Of a DNA stretch of 29,082 nucleotides, positions 23,108 through 29,082 are shown piece by piece. This DNA comes from Oxalobacteraceae bacterium (GTDB lineage Bacteria; Pseudomonadota; Gammaproteobacteria; Burkholderiales; Burkholderiaceae_D). Under the pieces are notes generated by a model. It had not been told where the DNA came from. It ran no database searches and worked only from the letters and a program-made list of their open reading frames with translations. Position 1 is the stretch's first letter; each line of letters begins with the position of its first letter. The stretch spans positions 1-29,082 of the forward strand of contig CANKWG010000004.1 in the NCBI GenBank assembly GCA_947487325.1, written 5' to 3'. A program made the position numbers and the translations under genes.

Positions 23108-24523
23108 ATGAGATTTTTGGGCCAACGCGGCACCATTGCGGTGCTGCTTGCGGGGTTATCATTGCTGAGCGGCTGCGGCGGCAGTGATAGCGGAAGCACC
23201 GGTCAGACCGGGTCGGTATCGCCCCAGCAAACTGGCACGAGCACGAGCACGGAAGCGGTCACGACGACGACCGCTTGCCCCGGCAGCGGCACCGATTGCA
23301 CTGGCACGACGATTTTGCGCACGGATCAAGGCATCGGCGTTACCGACTTCGGGGTGCAGGTGTACGGGACATCGACCAATGACTTACTCACGCCCAACCC
23401 GGCGCCACAAATAGCTTACGGACTCAGACCGGCCACCGGCGGTACGGTCGATCTGCGCGTCAGCAAAGCTACCGATGGCCGACTGGCATCCGTCACCCTC
23501 CTGCTGTCGAATCTGGGTTTGTCGTGGGACGGCAAAACCGAACGCCCGCAGATCATCGAAACTTTTGAAACTCGTCAGGGACGGGTGCAACTCGACACCA
23601 ACGGACTGGCCGTCCTTCAGCCGCTACCCGCCGCCACCGATCGGAGTTTTTTCGACTTCGGCACCAAAGGGGCCAATGGCACGCAGGCCAATTACGCTAA
23701 CAACGTTTATTTCCCGCGTACCGAAGCCGTGCGCTGCCCGAGCAACAATCTGCGCTGCCCCAGCGTAGAAACTCAAGGCCTATCAGCACGGCTGGGGGAC
23801 TGGCGCAGCGGCGGCAGCACACCCGATAGCGCACAAGCCACGCGACTTCATGAAGACGGTGCGACGCAAGCTGGCTACGGCGTAGATGCCAATGGCCAGC
23901 TGGTTCTGCTGCCCTGGGCTGACGGCGTCGGCGTGCCTTACCCAGGATTCAAGGGTTATCGTGATTTCCTTCACTGGTCCTACGCGCATGCCAATCTAGG
24001 TGCGTGGATCACGCAAGACACCGTAATGATTAACGAATGGGGTGGCCGTGACGAGCACAACAAGATGCGACGCGGTCTGATGGCCTTCGGTCAGGTGACG
24101 CCGTCGGCACAAGTACCGGCCACCGGTGTGGTGCGTTATCGCGGGCGGATTTATGGCTGGTTCAGCTACCTGCAGGCGCAGGATTCACATCCGCTTTTTG
24201 GCGAGGTAGAGGCAACCGTCGATTTTGGCAACCGCACGGTCGTACTTACATTCAGTGGCACGCGCATCGACGAAGGACTAATGGATCCCCTGCCGTTGGC
24301 GCTCACGGCAAGCACGGCATTGAGCAGCGGCCAACTCGCCAATTATTTTTTCGGTAGCGCTGGTAACACCACGGTCAATGGCGGTATCGGTGGACGTTTC
24401 TTCGGTCCGGTGAGCGATGGCGGTAGTGGTACAGGGCCAGCGGAAATGGGCGGGAATTTTCAGCTGCAAAGCGCGAATCAAGGGCCCGCTGCCATTGGAG
24501 GATTCTTGTTGCGCAAGATGTGA
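23108..24523 (+). CDS. Surface lipoprotein with C-terminal TbpB-type beta-barrel-like domain, function unknown
   Basis: 471 residues from the ATG at 23108, which has GGGGAG 7 bases upstream. The N-terminus is a lipoprotein signal with lipobox LLSGC (Cys about residue 22), then a Gly/Ser/Thr-rich linker, then CPGSGTDC and later CPSNNLRC, which could form disulphides. The last 130 residues (YRGRIYGWFSYLQ, VDFGNRTVVLTFSGT, GGIGGRFFGPVSDGG, AEMGGNFQLQSA, GGFLLRKM) resemble the handle-less beta-barrel of transferrin-binding protein B-like and related surface lipoproteins. The family call is by pattern only. No receptor or Slam gene is adjacent. It is not a known photosynthesis gene, but shares the crtE operator region. 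Confidence 0.75.
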   Translation: MRFLGQRGTIAVLLAGLSLLSGCGGSDSGSTGQTGSVSPQQTGTSTSTEAVTTTTACPGSGTDCTGTTILRTDQGIGVTDFGVQVYGTSTNDLLTPNPAPQIAYGLRPATGGTVDLRVSKATDGRLASVTLLLSNLGLSWDGKTERPQIIETFETRQGRVQLDTNGLAVLQPLPAATDRSFFDFGTKGANGTQANYANNVYFPRTEAVRCPSNNLRCPSVETQGLSARLGDWRSGGSTPDSAQATRLHEDGATQAGYGVDANGQLVLLPWADGVGVPYPGFKGYRDFLHWSYAHANLGAWITQDTVMINEWGGRDEHNKMRRGLMAFGQVTPSAQVPATGVVRYRGRIYGWFSYLQAQDSHPLFGEVEATVDFGNRTVVLTFSGTRIDEGLMDPLPLALTASTALSSGQLANYFFGSAGNTTVNGGIGGRFFGPVSDGGSGTGPAEMGGNFQLQSANQGPAAIGGFLLRKM

Positions 24524-24565
24524 CGGGCAATATCTCAGTGGATCAATGAAGGACGTCATCGTGCG

Positions 24566-24591
24566 CCAGATACCAACGCAACGGTGTCTGG
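24566..24591. terminator. Hairpin between converging lipoprotein gene and bchO
   Basis: CCAGATACC (24566-24574) pairs with GGTGTCTGG (24583-24591), a 9-bp stem with one G-T wobble and an 8-base loop, in the 104-bp gap between two converging genes. No T-run follows, so it would be a weak or factor-dependent terminator. Confidence 0.45.
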
Positions 24592-24627
24592 TGTCTGGCA
24601 ACTTCCGACGCACTGAACGTATGCTTA

Positions 24628-25521
24628 CTACGTCTGTAAAACCTCATCCACGACGCTCGTGAGCAAGGCTGCGCACTGCGCCGGGCTTTCTTCATGGGCG
24701 AGATGTCCGAGCATAGGCCAAAGCACTTGTCGAGACTGTAACAAGCGGCGCGCTACCAGCGCCGACTGCGAGGCGGGTACCGTCGCATCGTTTTCCGCAG
24801 CCACCATCCATACAGGCAATGTCAGTCGGGGTAATGCGCGCTCCAATGGCTCGAGATCCCAGTGCGCCATCATTGCCAGTGCGGCAGACACATGGGCGGG
24901 ACTGCTGACTAGGCGGGCATAAAAATCAATACCCACCTCATCGAGCGTTGAACCGGTGCCGCGAATGAGTTTCTGAACAATCGCGGCATCTTTCGCCTGC
25001 CAGGCAAAAAAGCGTGATGCGATCGAACCCGCTGCAAGCAAACGCGCCACCGGTGAAAAAAACTGTCCGGCCAAACCACCAAACGCAATGAAAGCCCCAT
25101 TAAGACTAACCAACGCCGCGGGTGAAATCGACTGATCAAGAATCATGCGTGCCGCCACGGCGGCGCCGGCTGAGTGTCCTGCAATAAGCGTGGGGGAAAT
25201 TTTCAGCTCATGCAGTAATGCTGCAACATTGCGCGCCATACCTGGCAGGGATTGCTCGGCATTCGGTGGCATCGTCGTGAACGCATGACCGGGCAAATCC
25301 ATGACGATCACGCTGAAACGTTTCGCGAGCAAAGGCGCTACATCCCGCCACGAATGCGAAGATGAGCCCGTACCATGCAACAGCACAATCACCGTCGCAT
25401 CATCAGGCGCGGGACCGAATTGCTGCACATGCCAGCGCAGACCTGCAGCATTCACAAAACGACTGTTGTTGCGATTAGGCCAATCGCGCCCATCGATTTC
25501 CCATTGCAAACGATCGCCCAA
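24628..25521 (-). CDS. bchO: BchO, alpha/beta-hydrolase associated with magnesium chelatase
   Basis: Conserved alpha/beta-hydrolase encoded with bchI and bchD; often called putative magnesium chelatase accessory protein, exact reaction unknown. Motifs: LLHGTGSSSHSWRDVAP (oxyanion region), AGHSAGAAVAARM (nucleophile elbow GHSAG), AAENDATVPASQS (acid) and LGHLAHEESP (catalytic His). The ORF is open far upstream inside bchD, but TTG at 25521, just past the bchD TAA and preceded by GGAG, gives 297 residues starting MGDRLQWEIDGRDWPNR, which matches the family start. No ATG or GTG lies closer. Confidence 0.92.
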   Translation of the reverse strand: MGDRLQWEIDGRDWPNRNNSRFVNAAGLRWHVQQFGPAPDDATVIVLLHGTGSSSHSWRDVAPLLAKRFSVIVMDLPGHAFTTMPPNAEQSLPGMARNVAALLHELKISPTLIAGHSAGAAVAARMILDQSISPAALVSLNGAFIAFGGLAGQFFSPVARLLAAGSIASRFFAWQAKDAAIVQKLIRGTGSTLDEVGIDFYARLVSSPAHVSAALAMMAHWDLEPLERALPRLTLPVWMVAAENDATVPASQSALVARRLLQSRQVLWPMLGHLAHEESPAQCAALLTSVVDEVLQT

Positions 25522-25522
25522 A

Positions 25523-27358
25523 TTAAGGCGCTCCGTTTTGCGTCGCTGCACGCACCGCCAGTGACACCGCTGCAGCGCCGGCTTGCGGCAAAGGGATATA
25601 ACGCGCGCGCATGGCGCCGGCCAGCTGAGCCGCCGCTTCCTGCGGTTTGGGTGAGGTATCAATGAACAACAACGGAACTTGCAAGGCAGCGAGCTGGCGT
25701 GCTGCTTGGGTGGCTTCGGATTGGGCGCGCTCGCGCCCACCGCTACCATCGCGCGCGACGTTAGCGCGTCCATCAGTGAGCAGGACCACGACCGGCGACT
25801 GTCCGCGACGACGCAGACCTTCGGCAACACTGGCTGCGGTATCAATCGCCGTCGCCAGTGGTGTTCCGCCACCGCCCGGCAGCCCTGACAAGCTGCGCTT
25901 GGCACGCACAAGCGAGCGCGTGGGTGGCAACAATAATTCAGCGACCTTGCCACGAAATGCGATCAGCGCAACCTGATCGCGCCGGACATAACAATCAGCC
26001 AGCAGCAATTCAACAGCGCCTTTGGCTTCGGCCAGGCGGTGCAAGGCGGACGAGCCGGAAGCATCAACAACAAACAAAGTCGTTGTCGCCGTTTTTTGTT
26101 TGATGCGTGCGATATGAAAATCATCGGAGCGTACCTGCACGCGTTGTTGTGCCTCCGGGCCCAGCGTCGCTTTACGGATTTTTTGCCAAGGCGCTGCGGC
26201 GCGCAGTGTGTCGATCAGATGCAAGCGGCTGCCATGCGCGGGCTGCGCACGGCGCGATCCTGAAGGTCGTCCGCGCTGACCACCTTTGACCATCGCACCA
26301 GACTTCCCGCTGCTCGCGCGCTGCTGCAAACTGCCAGCAAACAGTTGCGATAACAAACCCGCCGGAATCGCCGCCTTCGCGGCTTCGAGCACGCGATCTT
26401 CCATGGCTTTGTTTAGACTGGGATCGGGTGGCGACGTCTGGTCATCTTGCTGATCATCCTTATCGTCATCAGGATCGTTGGGAGGCGCGTCATCTATTGG
26501 CTGTTCTGGCGGCTCTTCCTGTTCTTGCTCGGGCGCAGAAGGCATGCGCGTCGCGCGTGGTGAGAGCACAAGCGTGGCTGCCAAACGAGCATCATCATCG
26601 CTCACAGTCTGGTTACCAAAGAGCGCTGCGCTCGCACGCGCAACCGCTCGTGCCATGATCGATGCGCGCATTGAATCAACACCAAGCGCCATCGCTGTGC
26701 CACACAAAACTCTGAGCACTTCATCCGGCACTTCGATGCCAGCAAGTCCTGCACGTGCAGCGGCAATGTCGTCGATACTGCCTGACATCATCTGCTGCAT
26801 ATCGACGTCGTTCACTCTGCGCGGGGAAATTGGTCGAAGATCGAGCTCGAAAGCCAGCCGGTCGCGTAGAGCTTGCGAAAGCGATTCTTCTTCGGATAAT
26901 CCTTCGTCAAGCGCGACCACAGCAAAACGTGTCGCTCGTCGCTCGGCGAGGCCATCGCGCTCAAGTACGACTGCTCCTTCATCCATGACTTGCGTGAGTC
27001 TGGCTGCTGTCGATGTCGGCAAACGCTCGGCCATGGTTAATATGAGTGTGCCACCGTCTGCTTCCACCAATAATCCATGCTGCAACACCGGACGACCGGA
27101 CGCCAGAGTCGCGGACAAATCCAGACCACCCAGCAAACGCTCATCCGTAATGGACACAGGCATGCGCACCCAGCGCGATGGACTCATGAGCGAGCGCAGC
27201 AAATTCAGCCATGCATCACGCACGGGCCCTGCTGATGCACGTATCCGCACGCCACCCAATGTGCCGGGATCAATCGCCAACAAAACAGCCACCTGGACCG
27301 CCTGCTGCCAGAGGCTGTCCTGATCTTCGTCGGAGAGATGATCGGCGTTTGGGGTCAT
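25523..27358 (-). CDS. bchD: Magnesium chelatase subunit D
   Basis: Forms the AAA+ hexameric BchI-BchD platform that drives Mg insertion into protoporphyrin IX by BchH. Layout: degenerate AAA+ domain (residues 1-255), acidic Pro-rich linker (about 270-310, rich in E, P and D), and a C-terminal integrin-I-like domain with the MIDAS motif VDASGSSA and LLTDGRAN. 611 residues, normal. Start ATG at 27358 is preceded by a 14-bp duplication that creates a five-codon leader ORF ending in ATGA with the bchD start. Lies 61 bp after bchI. Confidence 0.95.
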   Translation of the reverse strand: MTPNADHLSDEDQDSLWQQAVQVAVLLAIDPGTLGGVRIRASAGPVRDAWLNLLRSLMSPSRWVRMPVSITDERLLGGLDLSATLASGRPVLQHGLLVEADGGTLILTMAERLPTSTAARLTQVMDEGAVVLERDGLAERRATRFAVVALDEGLSEEESLSQALRDRLAFELDLRPISPRRVNDVDMQQMMSGSIDDIAAARAGLAGIEVPDEVLRVLCGTAMALGVDSMRASIMARAVARASAALFGNQTVSDDDARLAATLVLSPRATRMPSAPEQEQEEPPEQPIDDAPPNDPDDDKDDQQDDQTSPPDPSLNKAMEDRVLEAAKAAIPAGLLSQLFAGSLQQRASSGKSGAMVKGGQRGRPSGSRRAQPAHGSRLHLIDTLRAAAPWQKIRKATLGPEAQQRVQVRSDDFHIARIKQKTATTTLFVVDASGSSALHRLAEAKGAVELLLADCYVRRDQVALIAFRGKVAELLLPPTRSLVRAKRSLSGLPGGGGTPLATAIDTAASVAEGLRRRGQSPVVVLLTDGRANVARDGSGGRERAQSEATQAARQLAALQVPLLFIDTSPKPQEAAAQLAGAMRARYIPLPQAGAAAVSLAVRAATQNGAP

Positions 27359-27372
27359 GCGCTTGGGGTCAT
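27345..27372. repeat. 14-bp tandem duplication over the bchD start codon
   Basis: GCGTTTGGGGTCAT (27345-27358) and GCGCTTGGGGTCAT (27359-27372) differ at one base. On the minus strand both copies encode ATGACCCC. The upstream copy opens a leader of Met-Thr-Pro-Ser-Ala followed by TGA, which overlaps the bchD ATG. Confidence 0.8.
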
Positions 27373-27419
27373 ACGATTATGCTCATGCGTGTGGACTCAA
27401 GCCAAAAAACTGGCAAGCA

Positions 27420-28442
27420 TCAGACAAAAACTTCTTCAACAGCACGAGCCACGCGCGTACCCGAACCCGCGTCGTCCAGAGGATTGCGTCGCAAGCGGTG
27501 TCGCAACGCGGGTGCGGCCATGCGTTTGAGATGAGAGTCATTCACAGCATCGTCTCCCTCAAAAGCTGCCAAGGCGCGCGCCGCTCGCATGAGAGCGAGT
27601 TCGCCACGAAGTCCATCGGTACCCAATGCCATGCAGAGCTGCGCTGCCCGCGTGAGTGCGTGATCAGGCACGTCAACGTCAGGCAGTTTTTTGCGGGCTG
27701 CGATCAGGCGGCGGCGAACCTTTTCATCTTCCTTGCGCCAAGACTCTATAAAGGTCTCAGGCCCACGCTCATAGGCATCGCGTCGTCGGACTACTTCGAT
27801 GCGCATTTTAAGATCCGTCGGTGTGGTGACATCCACCGCCAGACCAAAGCGGTCTAGTAACTGCGGACGCAACTCGCCCTCTTCCGGATTGCCGCTACCC
27901 ACCAGCACAAAACGCGCAGGATGACGCACCGACAAACCCTCACGTTCCACCATATTTTCGCCAGAGGCAGCGACGTCGATCAGCAAATCGACCAAATGGT
28001 CTTCGAGCAAATTGACTTCATCAATGTAAAGAAATCCGCGATTGGCACGCGCAAGCAAACCGGGCTCAAAGGCCTTGATGCCTTGCGACAAGGCACGTTC
28101 AAGATCCAGTGCACCCACCACACGATCTTCTGTTGCACCCAAAGGCAAATCGACTACGGGTACTGGTTTGAGAACACTCTTTGTGTGCCCCTGGGCCTTG
28201 AGCGGCTCGCACTGCTCACATGAAGGTGTGCCGGGTTCAGGATCGCAGCCGTAAGGACAGTTCGCCATGGCGCGCATTTTCGGTAGCAAGGCGGCCAGCG
28301 CACGAACCGCGGTGGACTTACCCGTGCCACGGTCGCCAAACACCAGAACACCACCCACCCCAGGATCGACCGCCGCCACAAGAATGGCGTGCTTCATCTC
28401 GTCCTGACCGACGATGGCTGAAAAAGGAAAACTAAGCCTCAT
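27420..28442 (-). CDS. bchI: Magnesium chelatase ATPase subunit I
   Basis: AAA+ ATPase partner of BchD. Seen: FPFSAIVGQDEMKHAILVAAV at the N-terminus, Walker A GDRGTGKSTAVRALAALLP, the Cys-containing insertion CPYGCDPEPGTPSCEQC, Walker B RGFLYIDEVNLLEDHLVD, and sensor region LVGSGNPEEGELRPQLLDRFGL. The frame is open to 28538, but ATG at 28442 (MRLSFPFSAIVGQ) gives 340 residues, the family norm. GGAG lies 9 bases upstream. It starts 22 bp after the small membrane ORF. Confidence 0.96.
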   Translation of the reverse strand: MRLSFPFSAIVGQDEMKHAILVAAVDPGVGGVLVFGDRGTGKSTAVRALAALLPKMRAMANCPYGCDPEPGTPSCEQCEPLKAQGHTKSVLKPVPVVDLPLGATEDRVVGALDLERALSQGIKAFEPGLLARANRGFLYIDEVNLLEDHLVDLLIDVAASGENMVEREGLSVRHPARFVLVGSGNPEEGELRPQLLDRFGLAVDVTTPTDLKMRIEVVRRRDAYERGPETFIESWRKEDEKVRRRLIAARKKLPDVDVPDHALTRAAQLCMALGTDGLRGELALMRAARALAAFEGDDAVNDSHLKRMAAPALRHRLRRNPLDDAGSGTRVARAVEEVFV

Positions 28443-28464
28443 GAAAATATTCTCCGAAGGGTAT

Positions 28465-28764
28465 TCAGGCGCTCCAGCGCCGCCACAAGTCAGCCGCATG
28501 GGACAGGCCAGCAGCCAGCAGCAGCAAAGCCACCACATACCAAGGCGCCGACACCATCGAGGCCCGCAAGGCCATCATTAGGTACAACCCGGCCAACAGC
28601 GTGGCGCGCAGTTCCGACATCGGAATACCGCGTCCTGTGCGGCGATGCCACCAGGACAGCAACAGCCACTCGATCACAGTGACAGCAATCACGATGTCAA
28701 TCAGCAAAGTGCCAGAGAAGATCTCACGCACGATGTTTCCCCAATACCGCAGCCCGCGCTGCAC
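28465..28764 (-). CDS. Small membrane protein upstream of bchI, function unknown
   Basis: 99 residues with about three hydrophobic helices (about 17-36, 52-68 and 71-89), a basic loop HRRTGRGI after the first helix, and a charged tail (DLWRRWSA). Small membrane ORFs of this size and type occur in other purple-bacterial clusters next to bchI or crt genes, but I know no assigned function. It is the first gene downstream of the paired PpsR-type sites at 28803-28846 and is in line with bchI-bchD-bchO, so it is likely coexpressed with Mg chelatase. Confidence 0.7.
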   Translation of the reverse strand: MQRGLRYWGNIVREIFSGTLLIDIVIAVTVIEWLLLSWWHRRTGRGIPMSELRATLLAGLYLMMALRASMVSAPWYVVALLLLAAGLSHAADLWRRWSA

Positions 28765-28802
28765 GTTGTCATTGTTTTAACTGGCCATCACGACCGCCAG
28801 AT

Positions 28803-28846
28803 TGTTTGTACTAGCTGACATTTTATATTGTCAGAATATTTAGACA
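28803..28846 (-). promoter_or_regulatory. bchI operon control region: two perfect PpsR/CrtJ-type sites 8 bp apart
   Basis: TGTTTGTACTAGCTGACA (28803-28820) and TGTCAGAATATTTAGACA (28829-28846) both match TGT-N12-ACA exactly, separated by 8 bp. This is the canonical arrangement for cooperative PpsR/CrtJ binding. A leftward promoter may be CTGACA (28834-28829) with TAGTAC or TACAAA downstream; the -10 is weak. The nearest downstream gene on the minus strand is the 99-residue membrane ORF, then bchI. Confidence 0.78.
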
Positions 28847-28970
28847 TTTCTTTCGACAGTGTAACCGTGAAAGTCAGGGTTGTAATGTGTTGGAGCTTAT
28901 TGATTTTGGAAGTCTTGCTACCCGGGTGGGATTTTTGTCGGGTGTCATTCAGGAAGGATCAATGCGATGC

Positions 28971-29016
28971 ATTGAAAATTCTTGTGTCGGTGGTTCGATT
29001 CCGCCCCGGGCCACCA
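28971..29016 (+). pseudogene. 3' half of a tRNA-Phe(GAA) gene, 5' half missing (attachment-site-like)
   Basis: The segment matches tRNA positions 31-76: GAA anticodon at 28974-28976, five-base variable loop (GTGTC), T-arm GGTGG-TTCGATT-CCGCC, acceptor 3' strand CCGGGCC, discriminator A and encoded CCA ending at 29016. The 5' partner is absent: positions 1-7 should be GGCCCGG but read GGTGTCA, there is no D-arm, and the anticodon stem pairs at only three of five positions. A truncated 3' tRNA end is the usual scar left by integrases that insert at tRNA genes. Confidence 0.8.
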
Positions 29017-29082
29017 AAGTTTGAGCATAGCCCTCGTTAGCGATAACGGAAGGTTTTGCTTTTTCGCAGCATCACCATAGGC

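Larger units (their letters stand above)
28765..29082. other. Right-edge intergenic region (318 bp)
   Basis: It holds the double operator (28803-28846) and the tRNA-Phe 3' fragment (28971-29016), both listed separately. The open frame on the plus strand from 28828 to 29040 runs through the tRNA fragment and is not considered a gene. Nothing else is recognised up to the window end. Confidence 0.65.

Noticed and set aside
26478..27323. 281-codon plus-strand ORF inside bchD
   Set aside because: Antisense to bchD, Ser/Arg/Ala-rich with no domain; shadow frame.
28941..29016. Complete tRNA-Phe gene
   Set aside because: The 5' half does not pair with the acceptor strand, no D-arm is present and the anticodon stem is broken, so only the 3' part is kept.
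28828..29040. 70-codon plus-strand ORF after the bchI operator
   Set aside because: Its end overlaps the tRNA-Phe fragment, its start lies in the operator, and no ribosome-binding site is seen.

Overview
This window is a photosynthesis gene cluster (PGC) of a purple, reaction-centre type 2 phototrophic proteobacterium. The gene set (bchCXYZ, bchIDO, crtIB, crtEF, crtADC, pufBALMC, puhABC, lhaA) supports bacteriochlorophyll a and spheroidene/spirilloxanthin-type carotenoids. The crtA-crtD-crtC order after puf, argS followed by a SPOR-domain gene at the left edge, and a tRNA-Phe-like 3' end with encoded CCA at the right edge point to Betaproteobacteria (Burkholderiales-like). This placement is inference, since no 16S or other phylogenetic marker is present.

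Layout: (1) 1-2190, minus: a partial SPOR/FtsN-like gene and argS, the chromosomal flank. (2) 2191-2538: intergenic region with an orphan terminator and the lhaA promoter/operator. (3) 2539-8549, plus: lhaA, puhA, puhB, puhC, crtI, crtB, tightly packed and often overlapping. (4) 8580-22825, minus: a roughly 14-kb colinear block read right to left as crtE, crtF, [promoter], bchC, bchX, bchY, bchZ, pufB, a small unrecognised membrane-protein gene, pufA, pufL, pufM, pufC, crtA, crtD, crtC. (5) 23108-24523, plus: an isolated surface-lipoprotein gene that is not a known photosynthesis gene. (6) 24628-28764, minus: small membrane ORF, bchI, bchD, bchO. (7) 28765-29082: a double operator and the 3' half of a tRNA-Phe gene.

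How the genes work together: CrtE makes GGPP, CrtB phytoene, and CrtI desaturates it; CrtC, CrtD, CrtF and CrtA finish methoxylated/ketolated carotenoids. BchI and BchD (with BchH, not here) insert Mg; BchX/Y/Z and BchC convert chlorophyllide to bacteriochlorophyllide. PufL/M/C, PuhA and PufB/A form RC-LH1, with LhaA, PuhB and PuhC as assembly factors. bchFNBHLM, acsF/bchE, bchG, bchP, ppsR and puc genes are not in the window.

Most notable observations: paired TGT-N12-ACA (PpsR/CrtJ-type) operators 7-8 bp apart at four loci; a 73-codon membrane-protein gene between pufB and pufA; a crtD/crtC junction where CrtD lacks its expected stop and CrtC lacks a start; a TbpB-barrel-like lipoprotein gene divergent from crtE and sharing its operator region; and a truncated tRNA-Phe 3' end that looks like an integration-site scar.
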